A program made the translations under genes and the position numbers. From assembly GCA_022496205.1 (NCBI GenBank), contig WTXD01000006.1, positions 496,001-560,000 of the forward strand: a stretch of DNA of 64,000 nt. Reading direction: 5' to 3'. The first letter of the stretch is position 1, and each line of letters opens with the position of its first letter. A model generated the notes under the pieces. That model saw only the letters and a program-made list of their open reading frames with translations. It did not search any database and was not told where the DNA came from. Shown here piece after piece: positions 31,717 to 44,295 of this stretch. Source of the DNA: Gloeopeniophorella convolvens. Taxonomy: Eukaryota > Basidiomycota > Agaricomycetes > Russulales.

Positions 31717-33751
31717 TTACAGAACATACTTCTCCGTGCCCTGCTTATACCGCGCGTTGGGCACATACTTGAGCTCCGCGTTCTGCATGCGCGTGCGCAC
31801 GCTCTCATGGAACATTGGCTCGGGCGGAAGCATGCGCCCGCCCCCAAAGTGGATGCTACGCAGCTCCCGCGTCAGCCTCGCAGCACAACGCACAAAAACA
31901 GGCCACGCACCTCCAGCGCCCGACCCACTCGTCGCGCTCGTTCTGCCACATGTGGTACGTCGGGACGAGCTCAAGCACCCACCACGCCAGGCCCCCGCGC
32001 AGGCAGTCGTTGTGGCGCTGCGCGGCGTCCAGCGCGTCCTGCTCCCCGGGCATCATTGGCGGCACGGGCGAGCGCGAACGCGAGCGCGACTCCGCGGGCG
32101 ACGGCGACGGCGCGGGCGACTGTACCACCGTACCGACCGCGCGCGCCGGCGCGGCGCTCTCGACGCCGAACTTGTGCAGCGTCGGCTGGCCCGCCGGCGG
32201 CGTGACGGGCGGGCCGCCGCCGGGCGCCGCGAGGTCGGGCGTCGGCCGCGGGAGGAAGGCCTCCTCGATCGTGATCGGGATGGAGAGCCGCTTGAGCGCC
32301 GCGTTGTCGAGGAGGATGTCGCACTGCGCGAGCATGATCTCGCGCACCATCCAGCGCAGCGGGATGTTCGACAGCGCGTGGGGATCCGCGTCCCGCGCGT
32401 TCCCGCCGCCCACGTCTGCCCGGGCGCTGTCAGCTCGGCGTGCCGGGCGGGGATGCAGATGGGCCGGCTCTCACCACAGTGGTCGCCGGCGAACCAGACC
32501 TCCTTGGCGTTGGTGGTGAAGCCGAGGCTCGCCTCGGAGCTCGGCGCCTCGCTCGGGAAGCGCGTCTCCCTGGTGCGCTCGATGGCCTCCTTCACCTTCT
32601 TGTAGTGCCGGCGGAAGGACGAGAACGGCGACGCGAAGAGGTCCACGGCCGTCTGCGCGCGCGAGACCATCGCGGGCGGGGCGTTCGGCGCCGGGCGCTG
32701 GTAGTGGCTCGGGCGGAACTTGGCGCGGCGCTGTCCACGAAGTGCAGTCAGCAGTGGATGCCATCTGCGCGCGCGCGCTTGTTGCGTACCTCGTCTAGGG
32801 ACAGAGCCTGGCGGAACGTCTTGACGGTCGTGTTCGTCGCAACGAACGGGAGCGTGCGGCTCTTGACGATGCCGACGCTCGCGACGGTATCCCTGATCCA
32901 ACCCAATCAATCAGCATTCAGTCTGGCGCGGCGAACACACTGCGAAGCAGAGTGGCGCGGCACGCACCAGACGCCGAGAAACTCGATGGGCACGTCGCGG
33001 CAAAAGGAGCGCTTGAAGCCCTCGGCGATCTTGACGCGCTCCGGGTCGAACGACTTGTAGAGCTTGTACGCAAAGGGCACCTGCTCGGGGTTGTCTTTCG
33101 ACAGCAGGCCGACCTGTGCCGTGCATGCTGAGCCACACGTCCCTGGGTGCGCTTGCACACGTCACACACACCTTGTGCAGCATCCCCGCAAGCGCGCGGG
33201 CTGTGTAGGCCCCGCGCGAGAAGCCTGGCGTCGCGATGAGGTCAGCGGGCGTCTCTTGATGCGCAGAGAGAAGATGATGGATGCGCACCGAAGAGACAAA
33301 CCTTGTCGCCCGCCTTGTAGTTCTGCATGAGGAAGCGATAGCCGTCCATGACGTGCGTCGAGAGGTACCACGCGATCGCCTCGTCGAGCACGCGCGCGAC
33401 GAGGCGGAAGAGCGGCGACACGGCGCCGGGCTTGAAGTACGTGCCGATGCCGGCCTATGTAACGACGGCGGTCAGCACAGACCCCCAGACCTGCTTTTCG
33501 CTGGAGAGGGCTCGCCTGGTAGTAGCACAGCTGCTCGTCGACGCGGTCTTTCGTAAGGAGCGAATAGAGCTTGACGACGTTCGTGTTCTGCATCCGATAT
33601 GAGCACGTGACCCAGCGTAGCAGCCTCGTCGACCGGCACGCCGCACCTGGTCGCCGTACGCATTCGTCGTGCCATCAAAGCAGAGCACGAGCGTGCGGCG
33701 CTTGCGCGCCTTGAGCACGGGGGACGTCGCAACAATCGAGGTGTCAGTCAT
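31717..33751 (-). CDS. DUF2235 alpha/beta-hydrolase, paralogue 2
   Basis: The ATG at 33751 gives MTDTSIVATSPVLKARKRRT, then LVLCFDGTTNAYGDQ, NTNVVKLYSLL and YYQ. Next come the FSRGAYTARALAGMLHK nucleophile region (near 33180-33235), VGLLSKDNPEQVPFAYKLYK, DTVASVGIVKSRTLPFVATN and RRAKFRPSHYQRPAP. KEVWFAGDHCGE, NIPLRWMVREIMLAQCDILL and a Pro/Ala/Ser-rich linker near 32040-32230 follow, then the conserved WWVLELVPTYHMW. The end is ARYKQGTEKYVL at the stop 31717-31719. The body is colinear with paralogue 1 but far more GC-rich and lacks one intron. The enzymatic role is unknown; hydrolase by fold. Confidence 0.85.
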
Positions 33752-34692
33752 GATAAATCCAAAAAGAAACGCAACAATCAATGAAGGAAAGAACGGTGGG
33801 AGGACTGCAAACACGAAGGAAGGGGAAACGAAATGGAATGGGGGAGCATGGTGGAGGCCCGCCGCGCACAGATATAGCTGCGGGCCCGCGCTTCCCAGCT
33901 CGGGCGGAGCACCTAGCCGCCGTGGAGCGCAGCAGACGTGCGCTGCTCGGGCGCGGGGAGAGGCGCAGCGGAGACGCCGGGGTAAGTGGAACGCGAAAGT
34001 CCAGCGCGGGCGGAGCCATTGCCAAACCCAGGTGCCTCCCGTTCTGTAAGTTGCCCTGCGCGGCTCCGCCACGTACCACGGCTCTGGGGTGCAGAAGAGC
34101 ACGCGCAAGGACATCTCAGCCCACGCGGCGCAGACCGCACCACCACCCACGCTGGGGAAGAAGTGCCAGTGGGGAGGTACCGGCAGTGCCAGTGCGGGGG
34201 AGCACATCAGCGGCACGGCGTCCTAGCTAATCATTGGATCGAGACGGCGCCAATCATCGTGCACAGCCGCCGAATGATAAAGAGTCCGGGCTGCGCAATC
34301 GACGTCGCACGAGCCTGCCTTGGCCTCATACGGAGCAAGCACACGCATCTACCAACGTTAATGTTAAAATGCCGCGTCGAGTCATCCACCAGCGCCGTCA
34401 ATCACGACCGTACTGTATGCGCGTGCATGCAGTGCCAATGCCCGCCTGACGGGAGTTCCCGATCGCCCGCCTGCGCGCCCAGCAATGATAGGAATGGTGG
34501 CTGTAGAGCAAGTGTCCGGTATTTTCTAAAATACATACATCACAATGCTTCAAAACGCAACACAGCGAGAAACCAGCCGGCGCGCGCGCGATCGCGAGCC
34601 CTGCTCGGTGCGGCGGCGGCGCGCCGAGGAACCCAGGTATCAGGTTCTGCTGCCCGCAAGGGGCAGACAGACAGACAGACCGGGAGGCAGGA
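33752..34692. promoter_or_regulatory. DUF2235-2 promoter side and MAPKK 3' flank
   Basis: The 0.9 kb between two minus-strand genes has an A-rich segment just upstream of 33751 and is otherwise GC-rich, with no recognised gene. A short GACAGACAGACAGAC run lies near 34665-34680. Confidence 0.4.
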
Positions 34693-36291
34693 TCAGAATG
34701 TGCTTGCCCACGCCTCCACATCAAAGCTTGCCGCCTGCGCATGCGTGATCCACTCGTGATTCTGCGCGGCAGGTGTCGGGGTAAGCGCGCGGCGCTAGCA
34801 CCGCGGGAGGGAGACGCACCAGGAGGTCCTTTGGTGTCCACCGCTGGTCCGGGTCCTTCAGCAGGCAGCTGTTCACAAAGTCTTCCGCCATCTTCGGGAA
34901 GCGGCCCTCGGGCGTGAGCTTTGGCGCGGGTTCGTTTACGATGTGCTGCAGCAGCTCGAGGATGCTCATCGTCATCCCACCGCCCTGTAGGCTCACGCCC
35001 TTGCTCTTCCGCCGGTTGCGCTTCGCCTCCTTGTCCTTGTCGCGCTTGGTACCGAGCTGCATCGGTCGCGAGTCGGGCGACAGCGTGCCCTCCAGGTCCG
35101 ACAGGTCTGAATCGTCGTCCGACGCAGACTCGGAGAACGGGAAGCGCCCGAGCGCGAGCTCGATCAGCGAGATCCCGAGCGACCACACGTCCGACTTGAC
35201 AGTGTACTGCGCGCCCTGTATCCGTTCGGGCTGCACATCAGCAGGTAAGTGTCAGTCCCTGGGCGCGCGATCATCAAGGGCATGGCAGTAGCACGCACGC
35301 TCATATACGTCGACGTGCCCACAAAGGTGTCTGCGATCGAGTTGATGAGCTCGCCCGAGACGCCAAAGTCGCAGATCTTGATCTGGCCCTTGGAGTTGCA
35401 CAAGATGTTGGACGGCTTGATGTCTGCACGCTGCGTTAGCGACGCCGTCAATCACACCGCCCCCGCGCCGACGCACCGCGATGGATGATGCGATGCACGT
35501 CGTAGAGATAGGTGAGGCCCTCGAGCACGGCGTGTGCGACGGTGGCGACGACCTCGAGGTCGATCGCGCCTATTCGCTTGTAGATGCCGTCGAGCGAGCC
35601 CTTGTCCATGAACTCCATGCAGATGCAGATATTCGGGTCCGAGAGGAAAGCGCCGTAGAACGAGATGATGTACTTCGAGTGGCAGTCGTGCATGATCTGC
35701 AGCTCGCGCAGGATCTGCTTGCGCACGGACGGCTTTGCGTCGATTAGGACGATCTGCCAGGGGTAGGGCGGCGTCAGTGCGCAGACACACACACACACGG
35801 CGGCGGCGGGCGCGCACCTTCTTGGCCATGATGGTGTGCGTCGGGACATGCTCGACCTTCTTCACGCTGCCGCCGTTGCCCTGCCCAAGCTCATGGAGAT
35901 CCTTGAGGTCCTCGTCGCGCAGGTCGTACTTGGTCTCCGCGTTCATGTCGAGGTTCGCGAGCGTGTTCGAGAGCGTCGTGTGGTACGTCATGCGCTTCGC
36001 GCTCGCAGAGGCAGCCGCGCTGGCTGGCGCGGACGTTGGGCCCGCAGTGACGGCTAGCAGGCCGTCGCCGGGGCCGCCACCGGCGGCGTCAGCCGCAGCG
36101 CCTGGGGCGGCGGGCGCCTTGGGCTTGAGGTTCATGGGCGGGGGACGCTTTTTGGCGGGGCCCGCGGCTGGCTTGGTCGCGGGGGCGAGGCGCGTCGGGA
36201 CGGGTTCTGGCTCTGGTGGCGGTGGGGCAGGCTGTGTGACATCGAGCTGGAGCGACTTGAAGTTGCGCTTTGAGCGGATACGGCTCATCAT
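34693..36291 (-). CDS. MAP kinase kinase, Ste7/Fuz7-like
   Basis: This is a dual-specificity kinase of the mating/filamentation MAPK cascade. The ATG at 36291 ([18 protein letters not shown]) is followed by a Pro/Ala-rich N-terminus. Kinase landmarks: [20 protein letters not shown] with the following AKK (Gly loop and ATP lysine), [17 protein letters not shown], the HRD region split by an intron (IIHR then DIKPSNILC), [20 protein letters not shown] and [20 protein letters not shown]. The Ser and Thr of SIADT are the expected phosphosites. A charged insert of about 60 residues ([14 protein letters not shown] to [11 protein letters not shown]) precedes QRWTPKDLL. After a last intron the protein ends [17 protein letters not shown] (stop at 34693). 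About five short introns were seen. Confidence 0.9.
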
Positions 36292-37351
36292 GCTCGCTGC
36301 ACGGGATGCGGGGGCGTGGATCTGACGACGGCGAGGGCGACGGGGGCGTTGCCAGGCAGCGAGGGGGCGCCGGGAGAGAGGACAAGGGAAGAGAGAGGGG
36401 ATGCGAGGACGACGAGTCGTGAGTCGGAAGTGTCTTGATTTTGAACTGGGTGTGTTAGGTAATCGGGGCCTTCTCCCATTCTCACCGTTCAGCGCAACCT
36501 CTCCTTGGAACATTGCCCCTGTGCCCCTTCCCGACCCCCGCGACCTTCATCAAACACATAGAAGCATTCATATAGAACACCCGTCGCGGCGCTGGCAGGA
36601 GTGTGCACCGCGGCTCGATGCCACGCAGCCCGAGGAGAGAAAACTTCCGTGCGTTCGAATCGTGTAAAGTAGGCGCGTGCGCGAGTCGCTCGGCAGCACG
36701 AAATGAAGCGAGAGCATCTCTGAATCCGTCCTGCCAATCGCCGTACGCGCTGCGTGCCCGCGCCGGAGTGTGCACGCCGACGTGCCCGCGCCCTCGCAAC
36801 CGTCAAGGGCGCCCGACGTCCTGCAGCTGCGTCTGGGACAACGCCTGGCCGAATGTATCACAAGCAGGTCCGGGCAGCAGAAGGGTGCCCCGAACGGGTG
36901 CCACAGCCGCGTGTGACCGCAGATGCAGTGTACAACACTGAGAGCAGCCCTCCCCGCCGGCGCCAATCGCCTTCGCGGGTGGCGCCCGCAGCGCTTCCAT
37001 GCTGCGTGCCAAAGCGGTGATGCATACGCATCATCCATTCGCTGATCCCGGCCGTGATAGGCACTCGCCCGGGCCACACTCTACAATCTCGGTCATGATC
37101 TCGGTACCACAACAAGAGCGCCCGCCCCGCCGATCCTCCTGCCGGCCCAGCGCGTCCCCACGCCCCTGCCCACAAACTCCCGACGGGTCCCCGCCCCGCT
37201 CCACTTGCACAAGCAGGCACCCACTCTGGCAGATGGAAGGGAGCCGATCAGCCTGCGCGAACTGACAGCGGCCCTACAGCGCCGCAGATACTGCACACCC
37301 CCCATCGGAAGCGCATCATCCCACCCCGCCTGCCCCGCGCGCCTCAGAGGC
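36292..37351. promoter_or_regulatory. MAPKK 5' region and APC2 3' flank
   Basis: This is GC-rich sequence with no recognised protein. The part next to 36291 should carry the MAPKK promoter. A CATATAGAAC stretch near 36568 is the only weak TATA-like site seen. Confidence 0.35.
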
Positions 37352-40300
37352 TCACCGGTTCAGCCGCCAGACGCCGTCCTTGGCGCTCACGAGCCCCTCG
37401 CGGCGCGCTGCGTCCATGAACGCCCCGAGCTGCTCCGGCGTGCGGTCGTACCCCGGCGCGAACTTGAGCATCGTCTGGATCCGGTCGAGCGGCAGCCCGC
37501 CAAGGTTCGTGAGCATGCCCTCGATGAACTTCCAGTAGACCTTCATCTGCCCCGCTTGCTGCTGCTGCACCGACAGCACCCCCGCCGGCTCCTCCGCCGC
37601 GAGCGCCGCGCGCGAGCTCGCCGCTGTCATGCCCGTGGTGCCGGGCGCGTCTTCTGCCGCGTGCTCGAGGAGACGGAAGCGCTGCGCACCGCCGTCGTCC
37701 GTTTCTTCGCGCAGCACACCGCGCTCGACCCACGCGAGCAGCGCCTTGAGCGCTGTGGGACGCTCGACGAGCCCGACGCGCGCAACGAGGTCGTCCACCG
37801 TCCATACGTCTGTCCCAACATGAGCATAGCGGAAGGTGTGGGTTGGGAGGGCGCGGCGCACCCTCTTCGGAGAAAAGCTCGATGAACGCCGCCTCGAGCG
37901 GCGGCACCTCCGCACTGACGGTGCGGTCCTGCAGCTCCAGCTCGAGGCGGATGCTCCCGAGGTGCGACAGCCAACGCAGCTTCTTGTCCGGCTTGAACGT
38001 CGTGAACCCGCGCGCGTACGATTCCTGTATCCTACACGATATCTCAGCGACACCGACGCGGAGCAGGACAGACGGCGGGAGACGGCGTACTCGCGCAGCT
38101 GGCCGGGCATGAGGATCTTGGTGGATTGGAACTGCGGCCAGAAGTGGCGCGAGATGATCGTCGGGTGCACCACGGACTGGCGGCACGCAACGGTCGCATC
38201 AGTCTCGTCTGTCCGCGGGGTGCAAGCAAGGGAGCACGCGCACCAAACTCTGCGCCTGCACATGTTGGTCGATCCGCTTCGAGTCCGTCATATCCTTCAG
38301 CATAACCTCGCACACTTGCAGCGGCGCCTCGCCGAACCGTATCTTCAGAATCTCCAGGTTCCGGCGCTGCAGGCCCAGCCCCCTATCAGTATACAATTCA
38401 CTGTGGCCGCGATCAAGCGCCGCACCTCCTTTTCGTAGTTGCCGTCCGTGACCGCGAGCAGGCGCTGCGCGAGCAGCACCTGCAGCTCCTTGATGAACAG
38501 GTCCTTCGAGTCGTAGATGCTCACGAGCGTGCTGACGACGTCGCTCGGCTTGTTCGCGCGGAAGTCTGCCGGCGTGATCAGCAGCGCGCCTAGCGGCGGC
38601 GGGAGGGCGGACGCGCACCAGGGCCGGCGTCGATGGGCTCGGGCTCCCAGTTTGGGTCGACGTAGTCGTCCACCTGCGCGCTCTGCAGCGGCTGGATCGG
38701 CTCGTCGTCGTCGACGAGCGACTCGCCGCTCTCGCCGTCGACCACGAGGCTCGCGACGATGCAGCGGATCGTGTCAGGGCGATCTCTGCACGCCCGCACC
38801 CCACAGACGGACAAATGCGCGCGAATGAATTGCCAGGGGTCAGTGCCGGCCGGCGCGTCCAGGCCTGCCCCACGCACCGGAGATACCGCCGGATCGGGTC
38901 GGCCACTTTGAAGAGGAGCACGCCGGGCGGGTCGATGATGCGCAGGCAGCGGATTAGTGATACATATTGCGTCAGGATGTCCTTCGTGTCCGCGCCCGGG
39001 TGCAGCAGCCGCCGCTTGTTCCTGCAGGTCGTCGGTCATCATCACGGGCGCGCGAGGACGTGCGAACGCGAAGCTCACGCTCGGCGCAGCTCCTGGACGA
39101 GCTGCGCGCGCTGGTCGACGCGCTGCAGGCATTCCTGTGTGGCACGCCGATTCGGTCAGCAGGCGGGCAGACGCGAGCGCAAGCGCGCAGGTGCCCACTT
39201 TGAGATCATGCAGCGCCGGAGTCGAATCGGGGTAGTCGATGACGATGTCGAACATCTCCTTCGTCCTGCGTGCGAGCGTCAGCGGCACGATAAGGAGCAC
39301 GGCGTGCGGGATGTAGTGACGTGCCTCAGATCGCACAGCGTCTTGCACACATGAAAGTCGAACCGCGAGCCGACGCCCTGCAGCATCGTCCGCGCCTCCT
39401 CCGCTGCGCACCGCGTCAGCAAACAAGCACGCAGCGCACCGCGGCGGGCGGCCCACGCACTCGTCTTTGCGCCGCGCGCGTACGGCAGCAGCATCCACGG
39501 CACGACCTTCTCCGCCATCCACTCGCGCAGCGCCGCGAGCATCGGCGCGTCCCAGCAGCGCGCACACGCCTCGCGCACATGCGCCTCGATGTGCGCATAG
39601 CACACGCCCGCGACGAGCGCCTCGTACCGGTCCGCGAGACCGAGCAGCTCGAACGCGGGCCACAGCTGCGCGTCGCGCGCGCTCGGCGGGCCGCGCCCGT
39701 CCGGGTCCGCGCCCGTCGCGAGCGCGAGCGTCGCGGCGAGCAGGCGCTGGAAGCCGCGCGCGAACGCGGGCGGGAGCACGGAGAAGACGTGCGTCTGGAA
39801 CGCGACGGTGTATGCGGAGGAGATGGTGTGGCCCAGCCTGGACGGGCTGGCGTCGCTTGAGGTGCGCGGGCGGGGAGGGGAGAGCGGGGACTTACTCGCC
39901 GCCGGGGGCCCAGGCGAGGTACCACTCTGCGAGGCGCAGCACGAGGCGGCCGATCACGTCTGCGTCGCCGGTTGCCTGTTGCGGCGCAGGTGAGGCCGTC
40001 TGTGGCGGGTGCGGAATGGGCGGGGGACGGCGCACCTCGTATTCTGCCATGTACTTCTCGACGTCGCTCGTGATCAGGTGTTGGTTCTGCCGCATGTTCT
40101 CTGCCCCGGGCTCAGCCGGATCTTAGCAGCCCCGCGCGCGACGACGCACCGACAAAGCTTTCCAGCAGCATAGGCAGCATGCGGCACTGCATCAGGACGT
40201 CAAACGCGCCGCGCACCTCCTGCGTATCTGCGCTCCCTCAGCACGCGCGCCACCTCCGCACATCACACCAAGGCCCACGCACTAAAGTCCTTCTGAGGTG

Positions 40301-40515
40301 CCCCGAGCTCGCGCGGGCGCAAGAATTCCGCCGCGACCGCCCACGCCTGCACCGACGCCCAGCGTCAGCCCCGCCGAACTCGAGTTGTACGAGCGGATGC
40401 TCACCTTGCTGAACTCGACGAGCCCGGATATGCCCGCCGCGCCGCGATTGAGGCGGGTGAACGCATCCTGCCACTTGGCTGCAACCTGGTTGCGCAGTGC
40501 CTCGGAGGCCATCAT
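37352..40515 (-). CDS. APC2: anaphase-promoting complex subunit 2 (cullin-like)
   Basis: It is the scaffold of the APC/C ubiquitin ligase, which pairs with the RING subunit Apc11. The ATG at 40515 gives MMASEALRNQVAAKWQDAF. About twelve short introns interrupt the gene. Landmarks: LITSDVEKYMAEYE, DILTQYVSLIRCLRIIDPPG with VADPIRRYLR, DRPDTIRCIVASLV, DYVDPNWEPEP, DVVSTLVSIYDSKDLFIKEL with LLAQRLLAV (cullin homology), EILKIRFGEAPLQVCEVMLK with DMTDSKRID, and VVHPTIISRHFWPQFQ. The C-terminal winged-helix region holds IEGMLTNLGGLPLDRIQTML and KFAPGYDRTPEQL and ends LVSAKDGVWRLNR. The order and spacing match fungal APC2. The N-terminal half is the most divergent and its splicing is the least certain. 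Confidence 0.88.
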
Positions 40516-40826
40516 GTGTGCGTGGTGAGCGTAGATTAGAGATGCTAAGGGACGTCAAGGACGGGAACTTGAATGAAGGCGCGTCACGCGTGTCAGGGTG
40601 TGTCGCGTGATCCGTGCGCGTGTAGCACGTGCGCCCACTACAACCGCAACGCGATGCGGCGCGACGCGGGCACATTCCGAAATTGCGCTTAGGCTGAGCC
40701 GATGTCACCACGTTCCGACAAGTTCGACGTTCAGCGTTCCGTTCGACGCTCGCCGGCACACAGCGTTTGTTACTGGCCTTGTCCAGCCCACGTTGCCTGT
40801 CTATTGTCCATCTCTCCTCCACTCAA
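40516..40826. promoter_or_regulatory. divergent spacer between APC2 and the Plavaka-like gene
   Basis: The 311 bp between two opposite start codons is where the APC2 promoter must lie. No box was identified. Confidence 0.4.
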
Positions 40827-41730
40827 ATGCCAAAGAGACGAGCCGATTCCACCGGCCAGAAGACACTGTCTAAGGTGAAGCCGTGCCCCCACTGCGACAG
40901 GCCTTTGTGGCCACAAGGTTACAAAGGTCATGTTACGGCATGTCTGGAGAAACAAACTGTCATGGAGGCTTCGATCAGGTATTGTGCCATGCTTGAGGCC
41001 AGGGATAGGAAAAAGGTCCGCGTATTAGACTGTCCGTGGTACTACCTTTATTATCACCCTAGATCTGCACTAACCATTTCCCCTATCCCACCTCGCAGCT
41101 TCAGCAGCGCCCGATGATACGACTTCGAGGCAGCCATCGACCTCTGGCAATCCTAGTATTCAAGGCGAGCCTCCTGCTGTCAACGGGCATGACAATCCGA
41201 CAGGCGAGTTGCACATCTACATGCATGTCGATCCTGTAGACTGTAACTTTACTATCACGACAGTCGCATTTGGCCCTCCGGCAGACGAGGAGCCGGAAGA
41301 GCCTGCGCGTTCTCACAAAAACGACATCAGGATCGAGCACCATCCCAACAGTAATCATTCACCGCTCATACAGCCACTCGAGGAGCACATCCACAACGCA
41401 CCTCAATCTTCCAATCATTCACCACCGCCCCAGCCTGAATACAGCGATGAGCCGCGGCGCCCGTTCTTCAAGACCCGCGAGGACTTCCTGTTCGCCGAAA
41501 TTATGCACGAAAGCAACTTTACGCCACAGCAAGTCGACTGCCTCATCGAGATCATGAACGCTTGCACTCACGGCAATGGCAAGTTCACGCTTTCGAGTCA
41601 CGAGGACGTCGTAGCCAGATGGAAACGTTCGGGACGCAGACTGCCGACTCCATCCGTACGTAGCAGCGACGGTGCAAATTCCCTGGGTGTGCAGCGTGCT
41701 GATTTGTTATACCAGCCCGAGACGGATTGA
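40827..41730 (+). CDS. Plavaka/KDZ transposon protein, N-terminal fragment
   Basis: Two exons (40827-41031, 41099-41730) encode about 278 residues. The first has a zinc-knuckle-like CPHCDRPLWPQGYKGH followed by a further Cys. After a Pro/Ser-rich linker comes FFKTREDFLFAEIMHESNFT followed by DCLIEIMNACTHGNGKFTLS with SHEDVVARW. This resembles the start of the large Plavaka (Kyakuja-Dileera-Zisupton) proteins of agaricomycetes. The rest, which should run several hundred residues further with the transposase core, is missing, and the frame stops at 41728-41730. It is a truncated element or a host gene derived from one. Identification rests on pattern memory of the family, not a search. Confidence 0.55.
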
Positions 41731-42586
41731 AAACGTACCCGTCATTGGTCAAGCACCGAGGGTACAGCATGCGTCTCATGTCCCGGGCCCTGGGGTCCGT
41801 GCGCGCCGGGCCAATAGCAGCAGCAGCAGCACCTCATATGATCATCACAATTAAAGTAGAGTTTGGACACGTTCAAGCTCAAGGTGTTAGCCTCGCACGT
41901 CGTTCTCACCAACATCCACACATATTGCCAATCGCAAATACCGCGCCCAATCATATTTAGTATCGATGCGTGGCGCCCCACTGCCACCCCACCGCACATC
42001 GGGCGTTTGCGTTCGCGAAGCCCCAGCAGAATAGGCCCCGCGCCCCCAGAACATCGCGCACGTTCCAATACCCACTTCTCTGCTCTCCGCCAACAGTCCC
42101 CGGGTCGAGGCCGCTCCGCACCCGCCGCACACGACCGCGAAAATAGCATGGTAAATTCAAGCTACGCACATCGTGTACTCCCCGCTTCGCAGGCTCGCCT
42201 TGCGAACCACACACACACACACACACGTAGAAACAGTCCGCACACGCATGCATGAAAAAATGGCTATAGTACATCATGTATCGCAGCCGCTCGGCCAACT
42301 CGAAAGGCAGACACTTGAGAGAGAGAGGGCACGGCACGCGCGCGCGCCGGGCACGACATGTACGGCAGCAGAGAGAGAGAGAGCATCGACATCGTCAAGA
42401 TCGTAAGCAGATGTGTGAGAGAAAAAAGAAGCAAGGGAGCAACTATGAAATGAAGACAGCGGAGGAAATGGGGGTGGAGGCGGGGCCGCGCGTGGATGGC
42501 CTCTATGATGGTGGGTGATCGGCCCCGGACGCTCCGTCTAGAGCTAGGCTGTACGGATACACAGAAACACATTTTGTGCGGCGCGC
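41731..42586. other. intergenic with simple repeats
   Basis: This 3' flank lies between convergent genes. A (CA)n run lies near 42209-42226, and GA-rich runs lie near 42316-42327 and 42369-42382. No remains of a transposase core were recognised here. Confidence 0.5.
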
Positions 42587-44295
42587 TCACGTCGGCTTGT
42601 AGTAGATCGTCGTAATGAACTGCTTGGAAGGAAAGAAAAAAGACACACAGCGTGAGAGGTGCGTTTCGGGCAGAGCACGAGGGAGCGGTCGCACCTTCTT
42701 CTTGTAGCGCGTCGTGTTGCCCACCGCGAGCACGCCGTTGCGGATCGCGCTCGTGCTGAGGTGGTGCAGGACGACGTGCGACGGCACGGGCAGCACGCTC
42801 GCGTCGTCCGCGATCAGCAGCGCCGCGGCGGTCGTGCCCATTGCGGCGGTCGACCCGCCCACGAGTGTGCGCACGGGCGAAGACTGCGAATTCGAGTGTG
42901 CGTGCCCGTGGTGCGCAGCCGAGACGTCCGTCCCGCTCGCGGTCGTCACGGGGATGCGTGGCGAGCTGAGCGAGTTGGGCTCGTCCTGCTCGGATTTTGT
43001 CATTCCGAGCCCGGCGTGCCGTGAGCGCGCGCGGTGGCGGCGTTCTTTGGCGGGGGCAGCAGGGGGCGCGCCAATGCGCGCGTTCAGAATGAGCTTGTCG
43101 AGGTGCCGCGGGAGGATGGGAGCTGGCGGGATGTTCGGCGCGGTGCCCACTGCGCCGTCTGCGAGGTATGCCTCTTCCTCGCGGGCAGCCGCGATCAGCT
43201 CGGGAGGAATAACGGACGTCCATCCGTCCTCGCCGAATGGAGTAGGGACGCCCGCATCGCTGGTCTGCGACCAGAACGAGATCTGGTGCGCATTGCGATT
43301 CGAGGAGGTGGGTGGCGGCGGCGAGGCAGGAGCCGAAGGCCCCGCAGGGTGCGGCACCGAGACATAGTTCGCGAGAGAGCCGTCGTCATCGACCGCTGTG
43401 GGAAGTTCCTGTGCAAGCTTCCAGTTGTCATCTACGATAAACTTGATATGGTGCGTGCCGGGCATGAGGGGAACAGTCGTGGTAAAGATGTCGGGGTTGG
43501 AAGCACTGTAGTTAGGTTAGGGTTACGTTAGGGCGCCGGGGCTGACAATGACGGGGACTGTGGCGCGCACCTGCGTGTCATGAGTCGGCGGCCTTTCCAG
43601 TTGGCATCGCCTGCACGGGCAAGGGCAACGTTCTTGCCGCCGCCGTGCCATGAGATCCTCGTATCTACAGGGTGGGGAGGCTCATCGATGGGTGAAAGGC
43701 GGGTGCTCTTGACGGGCTGAGGTGCGGCAGCCTGTGGGAGACCAATGGGGATCGTGCTAGTGATCGTCTCTGGGAAGAAGGAAAGGGACTTTGTTTCGGG
43801 TCGAGGATCGGGCTCGACGTCCCTGATAGGCTGTAGATGGGTGGCCTGGGATGGTCGGGTGAAAGAGCGAGTGGAGGCATTGGGGGTAGATCTGTGGCGT
43901 TGGGAGGGGGGAAAGACGGGGATGTGGGTGGAAGGCTGCTGCTGGACGAGGACATCGGGCATCTGGGTGGTGGAGGGAAGCTGGTTGGGACGGGGGTGAG
44001 ACTGGTAGTGGTCTGCCCCGTTGGTAGCGGGGGACTGGGAGGGGATGGGGATGGGAGAGGAAGCCTTTGGACGCCTGAAGTGAGGACGGGGAGAGTGGTT
44101 TGGAGAGTTGAGGTGGGAGGAGGCGGGGGTGAGGGAGAGGGACGCCAGGTCGGGCAGCTCGAGAGACCTCTTTTTAGTGCGGAGGGACTTGTGCACCGGG
44201 GGAGCAGTCTGCGACGCTAGCTTTTCGCGGTGATCTCTATCTTGGGCGTTGTTTGCGGACGGATTGTGGGTTCCAGACGAGGCAGCGTTGCCCAT
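42587..44295 (-). CDS. AMPK (Snf1) complex beta subunit
   Basis: This is the scaffold of the Snf1/AMP-activated kinase, of Sip2/Gal83 type. The ATG at 44295 gives MGNAASSGT, a good N-myristoylation signal. A long Ser/Pro-rich disordered part follows. The carbohydrate-binding module (CBM48) region holds ISWHGGGKNVALARAGDANW, then, after an intron, IFTTTVPLMPGTHHIKFIVD and DNWKLAQELPTAVDDDGSLA. The C-terminal AMPKBI region includes FGEDGWTSVIPPELIAAARE, IPPAPILPRHLDKLILN, LPVPSHVVLHHLSTSAIRNG and VLAVGNTTRYKKK. After a final intron it ends QFITTIYYKPT. A long polar insert separates LILNARIGAPP from VLPVPSHVV, common in basidiomycete versions. Confidence 0.9.

Noticed and set aside
31815..32605. 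Long plus-strand frames over DUF2235 paralogue 2
   Set aside because: They are GC-rich antisense shadows; the minus strand has the conserved hydrolase exons.
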